Origin: Rhodovulum kholense
GTDB lineage: Bacteria > Pseudomonadota > Alphaproteobacteria > Rhodobacterales > Rhodobacteraceae
Assembly: GCF_003053725.1 (NCBI RefSeq)
Contig: NZ_QAYC01000003.1
Location: forward strand, 1 to 64,000
DNA: 64,000 nt
Direction: 5' to 3'
The first letter of the stretch is position 1. Every line of letters begins with the position of its first letter. Of the stretch, positions 27,885 to 37,299 are shown in pieces. The notes below the pieces were generated by a model that saw only the letters and a program-made list of their open reading frames with translations, was not told where the DNA came from and made no database searches. The translations under genes were made by a program, and so were the position numbers.

Positions 27885-28869
27885 CAGCCGTCCTTTTCGA
27901 CATCCGTTCCGCCACCGGAAAGACCAGTGCGCCGATCCCGATCGCAAACCACAGCGTGGTGACCCGGATCACCGCCGTGGCCGCGACCGAAGTCTCCAGC
28001 GGCAGTCCCTCGAGCGCAAGAAGCGCAATCATCGCAGCCTCGGCACCGCCCAGACCGCCCGGCGCGCCGGTCAACCCGCCCGCCAGCGTGGCGAAGACGA
28101 AGATCCCGACGGCCTTCCAGAGCCCGATATCGGCTCCGAGCCAGACCAGCAACAGGTGGAAGGCATAGCCCTCGGCCATCCAGCCCAGGGACCCCAGCAG
28201 GATCGAGGCCGCAAGGACCCGGGCGTCGGTGAACTGTCCCAGCGTCCGCGCCATGCCGCGCAGCCGCCCGAACAGCCGGGGCCAGCGGCCGACGATCCGG
28301 TAGCCGCGGGTCACCAGCGCGGACATCAGCCGCCCATGGGTTGCCACCGCCGCCGCCGCCAGCGCCAGCGCGGCCACCGGAATCGCCCCGGCGATATGGC
28401 CCGAGGACAGCGCCAGCGCCGCGCAGAGGATCAGTGCCATCGCCACCAGATCGGCGGCCCGGTCCATCACGAACAGGGGGGCCGAGCGGTCGAGCGACAG
28501 CCCGGTCTCGCGCCGGATCCAACGCACCCGCACCAGCTCGCCCAGCCGCCCCGGCGTCGCGATCATCAGGAAGCCGCCCAGATAGTGGCGGATGTCGCGC
28601 CAGAGCCCGGGCGGCAGGCCGACCCGGCGGCCGAACAGGTTCCAGCGCAGCGACCGCAGCAGGTAATTGGCCAGCGACAGGGCCAGCAGCGCGGCCCCCT
28701 GCATCCAGCCGAGCCGTGCAAGCTGGCCCATGGTCTGGTCCCAGCCGGTGGCCGCGGCCAGGCCGGCAAGGCTGGCCAGCACCAGACTTAGAAGGCCGCC
28801 CATCAGCAGGGCATCGCGGAGGCGACGGGGGGTGGGCGCGGCGTCCGAGGCGGAGGGAATCTTTGTCAT
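27865..28869 (-). CDS. UPF0104 (lysylphosphatidylglycerol synthase TM / AglD-like) membrane protein
   Basis: A protein of about 334 residues with 6-8 membrane helices. The family motif region R-W-N-L-F-G-R-R near residue 70 is followed by G-G-F-L-M-I-A-T-P-G-R-L-G-E-L-V-R (near 95) and T-G-A-P-G-G-L-G-G-A-E-A near 270. The family includes membrane proteins linked to lipid-linked sugars. Its place at the head of the dprE1-dprE2 transcript suggests a role in moving or using the polyprenyl-phosphosugar. This is inference. Two ATGs lie at 28875 and 28869; GGTGAG sits six bases before the latter, so I use it. Confidence 0.8.
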   Translation of the reverse strand: MTKIPSASDAAPTPRRLRDALLMGGLLSLVLASLAGLAAATGWDQTMGQLARLGWMQGAALLALSLANYLLRSLRWNLFGRRVGLPPGLWRDIRHYLGGFLMIATPGRLGELVRVRWIRRETGLSLDRSAPLFVMDRAADLVAMALILCAALALSSGHIAGAIPVAALALAAAAVATHGRLMSALVTRGYRIVGRWPRLFGRLRGMARTLGQFTDARVLAASILLGSLGWMAEGYAFHLLLVWLGADIGLWKAVGIFVFATLAGGLTGAPGGLGGAEAAMIALLALEGLPLETSVAATAVIRVTTLWFAIGIGALVFPVAERMSKRTADAVEDR

Positions 28870-29028
28870 GGTCATCTCACCGGGCAGATAGCACGGGATT
28901 GCCGGAAGACTGCGACCCGATTTCCCGGAAACTAAAGATTGTCCGACACCTCGGCCCGGCTGGCTGATTTCTGACATTTGCATGTGCATCATCGCACCAT
29001 TTGCACGCTAAACACAAGTTTTTGTGCG

Positions 29029-29057
29029 TTGAAATCGGGAAGGGCTCATGCCATTTA
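29029..29057 (+). promoter_or_regulatory. Candidate promoter of the 29111 gene
   Basis: TTGAAA at 29029-29034 and CATTTA at 29052-29057 are 17 bases apart, close to a sigma-70 pair. An inverted repeat, CACAA (29013-29017) and TTGTG (29022-29026), lies just upstream and could be an operator. Recognised by eye only. Confidence 0.45.
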
Positions 29058-29110
29058 TGCCTCATCGGACGGCAACAAGCCGTCATAGCAAGCACACAAG
29101 GAACGAAACG

Positions 29111-29494
29111 ATGAAAACTCTTGCTCTTACCGCCGCCGCTCTTGTCGCCCTCTCTGCGCCGGTCTTCGCCCAGTCGCAGCTGGAACAGGACCTGAGCGTC
29201 CAGCCCGGCGCCTACTCGCTGAACCAGCTGATCGAGCTGAAAGCCGCCGCCGAGAAAGACGGCGTGAATGGCTGGGTGCGCTTCGACACGGCCGCGCCGG
29301 CGACCAATGTCAGCATGTCGAGCTCGGGCTATGCCGATGCGCGCGTCGCCCAGATCGTGGCCGCCCATGCGAAAGCCAGCGATAACGGCTACACCTCGGT
29401 CGTCGGCTACCGCGACAACGGCCCGGCCGCCGAGAAAATCGCCAACGCCCGCGTTGCCGAAATCGCCGCCGAACTGGCTGCGAACGCTGACTGA
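29111..29494 (+). CDS. Small secreted protein of unknown function
   Basis: A 127-residue protein with a clear signal peptide ending at V-F-A-Q (residues 18-21). The mature part is alanine-rich, with no cysteine, and shows two loosely similar segments: A-D-A-R-V-A-Q-I-V-A and A-N-A-R-V-A-E-I-A-A. I do not recognise the family. The ATG at 29111 has AAGGA upstream and is preferred to a frame starting 21 codons earlier. It is a single-gene unit, with a promoter-like pair upstream and a hairpin downstream. Codon usage fits the genome. A periplasmic role is likely, but nothing more specific can be said. Confidence 0.75.
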   Translation: MKTLALTAAALVALSAPVFAQSQLEQDLSVQPGAYSLNQLIELKAAAEKDGVNGWVRFDTAAPATNVSMSSSGYADARVAQIVAAHAKASDNGYTSVVGYRDNGPAAEKIANARVAEIAAELAANAD

Positions 29495-29584
29495 TCTGCA
29501 GAGGGCAGGGCTCTGACGAGCTCCGTCCGGTCCGCACGGAAGGTGCCTGAGCGCACCGCCCGTGCCGGAGAGGCGAACCGCAAA

Positions 29585-29614
29585 AAGGCCGCACCGGGAC
29601 ACCGGCGCGGCCTT
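29585..29614 (-). terminator. Terminator of the CoA-transferase pair
   Basis: Eight-base arms, AAGGCCGC (29585-29592) and GCGGCCTT (29607-29614), enclose a 14-base loop. Read on the minus strand the stem is followed by TTT, a usable Rho-independent terminator for the CoA-transferase genes. It may also stop the plus-strand gene at 29494, though less efficiently. Confidence 0.6.
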
Positions 29615-29638
29615 CTTCATGTCCGGCAGGAGGACCGG

Positions 29639-30268
29639 TCAGTCGACGATGCGGGCCTCGGTCGCGGCGCGGATTTCGTCCTCGGTGACGCCGTCCGCAC
29701 ATTCGACGATTCGCAGCCCGCCCTCGACCACGTCGAGCACGCCGAGATTGGTGATGATCCGGTTCACGACTCCGGTCCCGGTCAGCGGCAGGGTGCAGGC
29801 CTTCAGGACCTTCGACTCGCCATGCTTGTTGGTGTGGTCCATCACCACCACCACCCGGCCGACGCCCGCGACCAGGTCCATCGCGCCGCCCATGCCCTTG
29901 ACCAGCTTGCCGGGGATCATCCAGTTCGCCAGATCGCCGTTTTCGGCCACTTCCATCGCGCCGAGGATCGCCATCGCGATCTTGCCGCCCCGGATCATGC
30001 CGAAGCTGGTGGCGCTGTCGAAATAGGCCGAATGCGGCAGTTCGGTGATGGTCTGCTTGCCGGCATTGATGAGGTCGGGGTCTTCCTCGCCCTCGATCGG
30101 GAAGGGGCCGATCCCCAGCATCCCGTTTTCCGATTGCAGCGTGACGTTCACGCCCTCGGGGATGTAATTGGCCACCAGCGTCGGAATGCCGATGCCGAGA
30201 TTGACATACATCCCGTCCTTGAGTTCCTCGGCGGCGCGCGCCGCCATCCGGTTGCGGTCCCAGGCCAT
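29639..30268 (-). CDS. scoB: 3-oxoacid CoA-transferase subunit B
   Basis: A 209-residue beta subunit of a class I CoA-transferase. N-terminal [13 protein letters not shown] is followed by V-N-L-G-I-G-I-P and the catalytic-Glu motif [10 protein letters not shown] near residue 50. It partners the upstream A subunit to move CoA from succinyl-CoA to acetoacetate (ketone body use). The ATG at 30268 is chosen over a longer frame because it starts the domain directly. Only 14 bases separate it from scoA, and a terminator follows. Confidence 0.93.
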   Translation of the reverse strand: MAWDRNRMAARAAEELKDGMYVNLGIGIPTLVANYIPEGVNVTLQSENGMLGIGPFPIEGEEDPDLINAGKQTITELPHSAYFDSATSFGMIRGGKIAMAILGAMEVAENGDLANWMIPGKLVKGMGGAMDLVAGVGRVVVVMDHTNKHGESKVLKACTLPLTGTGVVNRIITNLGVLDVVEGGLRIVECADGVTEDEIRAATEARIVD

Positions 30269-30282
30269 ACCTATTCCCCCCT

Positions 30283-30978
30283 TTACGCCGCGCGCGTGGT
30301 GCGCTGTTCGATCCGCTTTTCGTGGTCGCCCTGGATCAGGCGGTGCACGTAGATCCCCGGCAGGTGGATCTGGTCGGGCTCGAGACTGCCCACCGGCACG
30401 ATTTCCTCGACCTCGCAGACGCAGACCTTGCCGCACATGGCGGCGGGCGGGTTGAAGTTGCGGGCGGTCTTGCGGAACACGAGGTTGCCGGTCTCGTCGG
30501 CCTTCCAGGCCTTGACGATCGACAGATCCGCCACGATCCCGCGTTCGAGGATATAGGTCTCGCCGTCGAAGTCTTTATGTTCCTTGCCCTCGGCGATCAC
30601 GGTGCCGACGCCGGTCTTGGTATAAAAGCCCGGAATCCCGGCGCCGCCCGCCCGCATCCGTTCCGCCAGCGTGCCCTGCGGGTTGAACTCCAGCTCCAGC
30701 TCGCCCGACAGGTATTGCCGCATGAATTCGGCATTCTCGCCCACATAGGACGAGATCATCTTCCTGACCTGGCGGGTCTGCAGCAGGAGGCCAATCCCGA
30801 AATCGTCGACGCCGGCATTGTTCGAGGCGAAGGTCAGATCCTTCGTGCCTGCCTCGCGGATCGCCTTGATCAGAAGCTCCGGTATGCCGCACAGCCCGAA
30901 ACCGCCCGCGGCGATGAGCATGCCGTCGAACAAGAGCCCGTCCAGGGCCTCGGCGGCAGTGCCGTAGATCTTCTGCAT
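30283..30978 (-). CDS. scoA: 3-oxoacid CoA-transferase subunit A
   Basis: A 231-residue alpha subunit. The conserved [10 protein letters not shown] motif lies near residue 25, and N-N-A-G near 50. GGGGAG is seven bases before the ATG at 30978. It is transcribed with scoB and gives the heteromeric CoA-transferase for acetoacetate and related acids. Subunit order (A before B) is standard. Confidence 0.93.
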   Translation of the reverse strand: MQKIYGTAAEALDGLLFDGMLIAAGGFGLCGIPELLIKAIREAGTKDLTFASNNAGVDDFGIGLLLQTRQVRKMISSYVGENAEFMRQYLSGELELEFNPQGTLAERMRAGGAGIPGFYTKTGVGTVIAEGKEHKDFDGETYILERGIVADLSIVKAWKADETGNLVFRKTARNFNPPAAMCGKVCVCEVEEIVPVGSLEPDQIHLPGIYVHRLIQGDHEKRIEQRTTRAA

Positions 30979-31066
30979 GAAAGTCTCCCCTCTGCTCCTC
31001 TGGCTGAAGTTGTGACGAACGGTCACGGGGGAGTCAATCGACTGCGCTCTCGCGGCACGGTGCCAA

Positions 31067-31624
31067 TCAGATGATCCGGACCCGGGTGCCTATGGGAGTG
31101 ATGTCGTAAAGCTCGGCGATCATGTCGTTGTAAAGGCCGATGCAGCCATCCGAGGACGGGCGGCCGATCTTGCGCGTGTCATGCGTGCCGTGAATGAGAT
31201 AGGCGGGCCAGGACAGATACATCGCATGCGTCCCAAGCGGGTTTCCGGGGCCGGGCGGCATGTAGCGCAGGTCGGGATTGCGTTCGACCATCGAGGGGGT
31301 CGGGGTCCAGTCGGGGCCGACCTTCTTGCGCACGACTTCGGTATAGCCGCGTTTGGTCAGGTCCTCGCTGATCGGCACCGAGGTCGGGTAGATCCGGTAG
31401 TCCGTGCCGTCTCCGGACCAGAAATGCAGCGCGCGTGAGCTGGTATCAGCCACGATCACCGCCTTGCCGAGCCGGTCGAAATGGTCGCGCCAGTCCTGCC
31501 GCGCAAAGCTCGAGATATTGCGGCGGGCCATCGGCGCGGGCTCGGCCCTCAGAAGCGCGGGCGCCCCCAGTCCGGCGCCCAGCGTCACAAGCGCCGCGCG
31601 GCGCGAAAATGTCCGGTCTGTCAT
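31067..31624 (-). CDS. Exported L,D-transpeptidase (YkuD)
   Basis: A 185-residue cell-wall cross-linking enzyme. The N-terminus T-F-S-R-R-A-A-L-V is a twin-arginine-like signal. The YkuD motif contains H145 and C161 in G-R-P-S-S-D-G-C-I-G-L; a Ser-Asp replaces the usual Ser-His before the G-C. The family forms 3-3 crosslinks in peptidoglycan or attaches lipoproteins. The ATG at 31624 is preferred over an upstream extension, which lacks a signal peptide. It stands alone between the CoA-transferase genes and topA. Confidence 0.88.
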   Translation of the reverse strand: MTDRTFSRRAALVTLGAGLGAPALLRAEPAPMARRNISSFARQDWRDHFDRLGKAVIVADTSSRALHFWSGDGTDYRIYPTSVPISEDLTKRGYTEVVRKKVGPDWTPTPSMVERNPDLRYMPPGPGNPLGTHAMYLSWPAYLIHGTHDTRKIGRPSSDGCIGLYNDMIAELYDITPIGTRVRII

Positions 31625-31762
31625 GGAATGCCCCCTTGCCTGCTCCGGGTTCTGATCCCGGGCAAACTGGGGCGCGGCGCGCGGACTTGCCAATCAACTC
31701 CGCTCACCGGATCGCGCGCTGACGTAGCGTAAGAGCGGGTGGCGCGCGTGGACGGTCGGCGG

Positions 31763-34387
31763 CTATTCCGCCGCCTTGGTCGATTTCGTGCGCGCAGTGG
31801 GCTTTGCGGTCTTGGCCTTTGCGGTCTTGGCGGTCGCCTTCTTGGCTGTCTTGCCCGCGGCCTTGGGCGCCTTCGCCGTCTTGGCGGGGGCCGCCTTGGC
31901 CTTGGTCTTGCCGCCCTTGGCGGCCTTCGCGTCGATCAGCTCGACCGCCTGTTCCAGCGTCACATCGCCCGGTTCCACATCCTTGGGCAGGGTCGCGTTG
32001 ACCTTTTCCCATTTGACATAAGGCCCGTACCGCCCGGCCATCACGTCGATGGCACCGCCTTTTTCCGGATGTTCGCCCAGCTGGCGCAGCGGCTTCGCGG
32101 CCGTGCCGCCGCCCCGGGTCTTCTTCTGGGCCAGCACCTCGACCGCGCGGTTCATGCCGATGGTGAAGACTTCCTCGACATCGGGCAGGTTGGCGTATTT
32201 CTTGCCATGCTTGACGAAGGGGCCATAGCGCCCGATCCCGGCCTCGACGGTCTCGCCATCCTCGGGATGCGGCCCGATCTCGCGCGGCAGGCTCAACAGC
32301 ATCAGCGCCTTGTCGAGGTCGATCTCTTCGGGTTTCCAGCCCTTGGGCAGGCTGGCGCGCGGCGGTTTCGGGACCTCTTCTGTGGCCTCGCCGCGCTGCA
32401 CATAGGGGCCGAAGCGGCCGATGCGCAGGCTGATCTCGTCCTCGCCGTCATGGCCCAGAACCTTGCCGTCAAGCTCGGACCCGTCATCGCCATTCACCGC
32501 CGAAAGCGAGCGGGTATAGCGGCAGTCGGGATAGTTCGTGCAGCCGATGAAGGCGCCGCCCGACCGCGCGGTCTTGAGGTTCAGCCGCCCCGCCCCGCAT
32601 TTGGGGCAGATGCGCGGGTCGGACCCGTCCTCGCGCGGCGGGTAAAGATGCGGCGCCAGAACCTCGTCGATCTTTTCCAGAACCTCGGAGATGCGCAGGT
32701 CGGCGGTTTCGGCGATGGCGGCCGAGAAATCCTTCCAGAACCGGTCCAGCACCTCGTGATAGTCGCGCGCGCCGGCCGAGACGTCGTCGAGTTCATCCTC
32801 CAGATTGGCGGTGAATTCGTAACCCACATAGCGGCTGAAATAATTCGACAGGAAGGCCGTCACCAGCCGCCCCTTGTCCTCGGGGATCAGCCGGTTCTTG
32901 TCCTTCAGCACATAGCCGCGATCCTGGATCGTGGTCACGATCGAGGCATAGGTCGAGGGCCGGCCGATGCCGAGCTCTTCCATCCGCTTGACCAGCGTCG
33001 CCTCGGTGTAGCGCGGCGGCGGCTGGGTGAAGTGCTGTTCGGGCGTGATCTTGTCCTTGCGCGCGGGCTCGCCCTGCGTGATCTGCGGCAGGCGCTTGTC
33101 GTCGCCATCCTCGACGTCGTCGCGGCCCTCTTCATAGACCTTGAGGAATCCGTCGAACATCACCACCTGGCCGGTGGCACGCAGCGCGACCTGATGGTCG
33201 GCGCTTTCCACCTCGACGGTGGTGCGTTCCAGCCGTGCGGCTTCCATCTGGCTGGCGATGGTGCGCTTCCAGATCAGATCGTACAGCTTGCGCTGATCGT
33301 CATCCGTCACCTTCAGCTTGGACGGATCGCGGGTCATCTCGGTCGGCCGGATGCATTCATGCGCTTCCTGCGCGTTCTTGGCCTTGTTCTTGTACATCCG
33401 CGGCGATTTCGGCACGTAGTCCGCGCCGTAGCGGTCCTTGATCGCGTCGCGCGCGGCCATCACCGCCTCGGGCGCCATGTCGATCCCGTCGGTCCGCATG
33501 TAGGTGATGATGCCCGCCTCATAAAGCCGCTGCGCCGCCTGCATCGTCTGGCGCGCGCCAAAGCCGAACTTGCGGCTGGCTTCCTGCTGCAGCGTCGAGG
33601 TCATGAAGGGCGGCGCGGGATTGCGGGTCGCGGGCTTGGCCTCGACCGAGGCGACGGTGAAGTCGCGGCTTTCGATGGCCTTGACCGCCAGTTCGGCATC
33701 GGTCGCGGTGGCAAGGTCGAACTTGTCGAGCTTCTGGCCGCCCAGCGTGACCAGCCGCGCCTCGTAGCTTTGGCCGCGGGGCGTTTCCAGCACCGCCGTG
33801 ACCGTCCAGTATTCGCGGGCGCGGAAGGCTTCGATCTCCATCTCGCGCTCGACGATCAGCCGCAGGCAGACCGACTGGACCCGACCCGCCGATTTCGCGC
33901 CCGGAAGCTTGCGCCACAGGACTGGCGACAGGTTGAAGCCCACAAGATAATCCAGCGCGCGGCGCGCCAGATAGGCATGGACCAGCGGCTCGTCGACGGT
34001 GCGCGGGTTCTTCATCGCCTCGGTCACCGCCGATTTGGTGATGGCGTTGAAGACGACGCGGCTGACCGGCGTGTCCTTCTTGATCGCCCGGCGGGCGCGC
34101 AGGGTTTCCTCAAGGTGCCAGGAAATCGCCTCGCCCTCGCGATCGGGGTCGGTGGCGAGGATCAGCGCATTGTCTTCCTTCAGCGCGTCGGCGATGGCCT
34201 TCACGTGCTTCTTGCTGTCCGAGGCGACCTCCCAGGTCATCTCGAATCCGTGCTCGGGATCGACCGATCCGTCCTTGGGCGGCAGGTCGCGGACATGGCC
34301 ATAGGACGCGAGAACCGTGTAGTCGGAGCCCAGATATTTGTTGATTGTCTTGGCTTTGGCCGGGGACTCGACGACGACGACGGGCAT
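31763..34387 (-). CDS. topA: DNA topoisomerase I
   Basis: An 874-residue type IA topoisomerase. The Toprim domain begins at M-P-V-V-V-V-E-S-P-A-K-A. The catalytic tyrosine lies in I-T-Y-M-R-T-D-G-I. A C4 zinc finger (C-P-K-C...C-x5-C) and several repeated G-R-Y-G-P-F-V-type C-terminal motifs follow. The last 60 residues are a Lys/Ala-rich tail with K-T-A-K repeats, histone-H1-like and probably disordered DNA-binding. It relaxes negative supercoils. The ATG at 34387 is the normal family start. Confidence 0.97.
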   Translation of the reverse strand: MPVVVVESPAKAKTINKYLGSDYTVLASYGHVRDLPPKDGSVDPEHGFEMTWEVASDSKKHVKAIADALKEDNALILATDPDREGEAISWHLEETLRARRAIKKDTPVSRVVFNAITKSAVTEAMKNPRTVDEPLVHAYLARRALDYLVGFNLSPVLWRKLPGAKSAGRVQSVCLRLIVEREMEIEAFRAREYWTVTAVLETPRGQSYEARLVTLGGQKLDKFDLATATDAELAVKAIESRDFTVASVEAKPATRNPAPPFMTSTLQQEASRKFGFGARQTMQAAQRLYEAGIITYMRTDGIDMAPEAVMAARDAIKDRYGADYVPKSPRMYKNKAKNAQEAHECIRPTEMTRDPSKLKVTDDDQRKLYDLIWKRTIASQMEAARLERTTVEVESADHQVALRATGQVVMFDGFLKVYEEGRDDVEDGDDKRLPQITQGEPARKDKITPEQHFTQPPPRYTEATLVKRMEELGIGRPSTYASIVTTIQDRGYVLKDKNRLIPEDKGRLVTAFLSNYFSRYVGYEFTANLEDELDDVSAGARDYHEVLDRFWKDFSAAIAETADLRISEVLEKIDEVLAPHLYPPREDGSDPRICPKCGAGRLNLKTARSGGAFIGCTNYPDCRYTRSLSAVNGDDGSELDGKVLGHDGEDEISLRIGRFGPYVQRGEATEEVPKPPRASLPKGWKPEEIDLDKALMLLSLPREIGPHPEDGETVEAGIGRYGPFVKHGKKYANLPDVEEVFTIGMNRAVEVLAQKKTRGGGTAAKPLRQLGEHPEKGGAIDVMAGRYGPYVKWEKVNATLPKDVEPGDVTLEQAVELIDAKAAKGGKTKAKAAPAKTAKAPKAAGKTAKKATAKTAKAKTAKPTARTKSTKAAE

Positions 34388-34539
34388 GGATTTCTCTCGA
34401 CTCGGGGGGCGGGTGCCTTGGCGGCGCAAGATGTGGGGGGGAGGCCGCGAATGTCAATGCACGGCTGGATGACGGGCGGGATTCGCCCTTGGGTTGAGGC
34501 GCCGCTGCGTCAGATCCGGTCGGGGCTGCGAAGGGGCGC

Positions 34540-35712
34540 TCAGCGGGTGCGGGACAGAAGCCCGCCGGGCGCGCGGGCGATCCGGCCGTCAAGTTCCAGC
34601 GTGACCAGTTCGGGGGTCACGGCGCCCGCGGGAAGGCCCAGATCGCGGATCAGCTGGTCTTCGGCCAGCGGCGAGGGGCCAAGCCGGTCGAGGATGCGGG
34701 CATGCAGCACGGCCGGGTCGGCGGGCACGCGAGAGTGGGCGGCGGGAGTTTCGGGCACCTCGGTCACCCGTGGCCTCGCCTGCGGCGCGGGGGCCTCGGG
34801 CTGCCGTGCCTCGGTCAGGGAAGGGGCGGGGCCAAGTGCCTCGAGCACATCGTCGGGATGGCGCACCAGCACGGCGCCGTCCCGGATCAGCATGTTGCAG
34901 CCCGAGGCGCGGGCATCGAACGGGTGGCCCGGGACCGCCAGCACGTCGCGGCCCTGATCGAGCGCGGATCGGGCGGTGATCAGGCTGCCCGAGCGCGACG
35001 CGGCCTCGACCACGACGACGGCGCGGGCGAGGCCCGAGATGATGCGGTTGCGCTGCGGAAAATGCCGTGCCTGCGGGTCGAGCCCGGGGGGCTGTTCGGA
35101 CAGCCGCAGGCCGAATTGCGCGATTTCATTGGCAAGCCCGGTATTCTCGACCGGGTAGGGCACGTCGATCCCGCCGGCCTGTACGGCGATGGTGCCGGTT
35201 TCGAGGGCGGCGATATGGGCGGCGCGGTCGATCCCGCGCGCAAGCCCCGAGACGATGACATAGCCCGCCCCGGCCAGTCCCTCGGCCAGCCGTCGGGCCA
35301 TGCGCAGCCCCAGCGACGAGGCGTTGCGGGCGCCGACCAGCGCCACCATCGGCCGGTGCAGCAGCTCTGTGTGACCCAGCGCCCAGAGCACGGGCGGCGC
35401 GTCGGGCAGGTCCAGAAGGGCGGGGGGGTAGGCGGGGCTGCCATGCAGCACGGCCACGGCGCCAGCCTTGCGGGCGCGGGCGATCTCGGCCCGGGCGGTC
35501 TCTTCGGTGCAGGGCGCGTAGTCCTCGACGCCCGCTTCCTCGGCGATCCGCGGCAGGGCCTCCAGCGCCGCCGCGGCGCTGCCATGATCGTCGATCAGCC
35601 TGAAAAAAGTGGTCGCGCCGACACGGCGCGACCGGATGAGACGAAGCCACGTAACCAGGGAGTCTTCCCGGGTGGGTGGTGCGAGGGGGTGGTAGGAAGA
35701 AACAATCTCCAC
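34540..35712 (-). CDS. dprA: DNA-processing protein DprA
   Basis: A 390-residue Rossmann-like protein that loads RecA on incoming single-stranded DNA. It has an N-terminal region (R-L-I-R-S-R-R-V-G), the signature V-G-A-R-N-A-S and G-L-A-R-G-I-D. I-I-S-G-L and A-S-R-S-G-S-L-I-T-A-R near residues 215-240 follow. A C-terminal winged-helix-like region (about 320-385) follows a proline-rich linker. The start is GTG at 35712, with a weak ribosome site. It is transcribed next to topA, a common alphaproteobacterial arrangement. Confidence 0.92.
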   Translation of the reverse strand: MEIVSSYHPLAPPTREDSLVTWLRLIRSRRVGATTFFRLIDDHGSAAAALEALPRIAEEAGVEDYAPCTEETARAEIARARKAGAVAVLHGSPAYPPALLDLPDAPPVLWALGHTELLHRPMVALVGARNASSLGLRMARRLAEGLAGAGYVIVSGLARGIDRAAHIAALETGTIAVQAGGIDVPYPVENTGLANEIAQFGLRLSEQPPGLDPQARHFPQRNRIISGLARAVVVVEAASRSGSLITARSALDQGRDVLAVPGHPFDARASGCNMLIRDGAVLVRHPDDVLEALGPAPSLTEARQPEAPAPQARPRVTEVPETPAAHSRVPADPAVLHARILDRLGPSPLAEDQLIRDLGLPAGAVTPELVTLELDGRIARAPGGLLSRTR

Positions 35713-35877
35713 GTTTCGCAGCTCCGCTCATCCGTGAGGCCAATGTGCATCGGAATGGGTTAATACAAGGTGAACGGAATCGAGAATTTCACCTTTTACG
35801 CGAAGTCTTCCTATCTGATGTCCGGCCCGCGCGCCCGACACGGCGGCAAGCCCTTAATGCACTGGGGAAATGCCGCC

Positions 35878-37299
35878 TCAGGCCCCGGCGCCGCCCACGG
35901 TCAGCCCGCCGATCAGCAGGGTCGGCTGGCCGACACCCACCGGCACCCATTGTCCGGCCTTGCCGCAGTTGCCGATTCCCGGGTCCAGCGCCATGTCGTT
36001 GCCGATGGCGCGAATCTGCTTCATCGCGGTGGGGCCGTCGCCGATCAGCGTGGCGCCCTTGACCGGGGCGCCGACCTTGCCGTTCTTCACCCGGTAGGCC
36101 TCGGTGCAGCTGAAGACGAACTTGCCGTTGGTGATGTCGACCTGCCCGCCGCCGAAGCCGACCGCATAGATCCCGTCCTTCAGATCGGCCAGGATGTCGG
36201 CGGGCGCGGCATCGCCGCCCAGCATGCAGGTATTCGTCATCCGCGGCATCGGCGGATGGGCATAGCTTTCGCGCCGCCCGTTGCCGGTGGGCGCGACCCC
36301 CATCAGCCGGGCGTTCTGACGGTCCTGCATGTAGCCCACCAGCACGCCGTCCTCGATCAGCACGGTGCGGTTCGAGGGCGTGCCCTCGTCGTCGAAACTG
36401 ATCGAGCCGCGCCGGTCGGGGATCGTGCCGTCGTCAAGGACGGTCACGCCCTTCGCCGCCACCTGCTGGCCCATCAGCCCGGCAAAGGCCGAACTGCCCT
36501 TGCGGTTGAAGTCGCCCTCGAGCCCGTGGCCCACCGCCTCGTGCAGCAGGATGCCCGGCCAGCCCGGCCCCAGCACCACATCCATGGTTCCGGCGGGGGC
36601 GGGCTCTGCGCCGAGATTGACCAGCGCGACGCGCAGCGCCTCGCGCGCCGAAGCCTCCCACGAGGTGCGGTCGATCAGTCCGGCCAGCCCGGTGCGGCCG
36701 CCGCCGCCATGGCTGCCCGATTCGCGATGGCCGTTCTCTTCGACGATCACCGAGACATTGAGCCGGGTCATCGGCCGGATGTCGGACAGCAACCGCCCGT
36801 CGGGCCGCAGGATCGCCACCTCCTGCAGCGAGGCCGCGACCGAGGCCGTCACCTGCACCACGCGCGGATCGAGCGCCCGGGCGAAGGCGTCGATTTCGCG
36901 AAGCGTGTCGATCTTCAGCGCGAAGGGTGCCTCGGCCAGCGGGTCGGCATCGGTGTAAAGCCGCCGGTTGGTCGGCTGCGGCCCCAGCGCCAGCGTGGCG
37001 CCGCCGTCGCCCACCGCCAGCCGCGCCGTCTCGACCGCGCGTTTCAGCGCGGCTTCGGAGATTTCGGTGGAATGGGCATAGCCCGCAGCCTCGCCCCGGA
37101 CGGCGCGCAGGCCGAATCCCTCGGAGGCATCGTAGCTGGCCGTCCTGAGCCGCCCGTCGTCGAAGCTTAAAACCTCCGAACGGCGCCGTTCCAGAAACAG
37201 CTCGCCGTCATCGGCCCCAAGCGTCGCCGCCTGCAAAAGCATCAGCGCCCGGTCGCGGTCCAGCGCGGTCTCGAAAGGGCGGAACGGGGGGTGTTGCAT
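35878..37299 (-). CDS. tldD: TldD metallopeptidase
   Basis: A 473-residue member of the TldD/PmbA family. The zinc motif H-E-A-V-G-H-G-L-E-G-D (HExxxH) lies near residue 260. C-terminal G-F-G-G-G-Q-V-D-I-T-N-G and G-N-D-M-A-L-D-P-G-I-G motifs are present. With TldE/PmbA it trims peptides such as modified microcins and helps degrade CcdA-type antitoxins in E. coli. AGGAG precedes the ATG at 37299. It is an isolated gene with the candidate sRNA region beyond its start. Confidence 0.95.
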   Translation of the reverse strand: MQHPPFRPFETALDRDRALMLLQAATLGADDGELFLERRRSEVLSFDDGRLRTASYDASEGFGLRAVRGEAAGYAHSTEISEAALKRAVETARLAVGDGGATLALGPQPTNRRLYTDADPLAEAPFALKIDTLREIDAFARALDPRVVQVTASVAASLQEVAILRPDGRLLSDIRPMTRLNVSVIVEENGHRESGSHGGGGRTGLAGLIDRTSWEASAREALRVALVNLGAEPAPAGTMDVVLGPGWPGILLHEAVGHGLEGDFNRKGSSAFAGLMGQQVAAKGVTVLDDGTIPDRRGSISFDDEGTPSNRTVLIEDGVLVGYMQDRQNARLMGVAPTGNGRRESYAHPPMPRMTNTCMLGGDAAPADILADLKDGIYAVGFGGGQVDITNGKFVFSCTEAYRVKNGKVGAPVKGATLIGDGPTAMKQIRAIGNDMALDPGIGNCGKAGQWVPVGVGQPTLLIGGLTVGGAGA

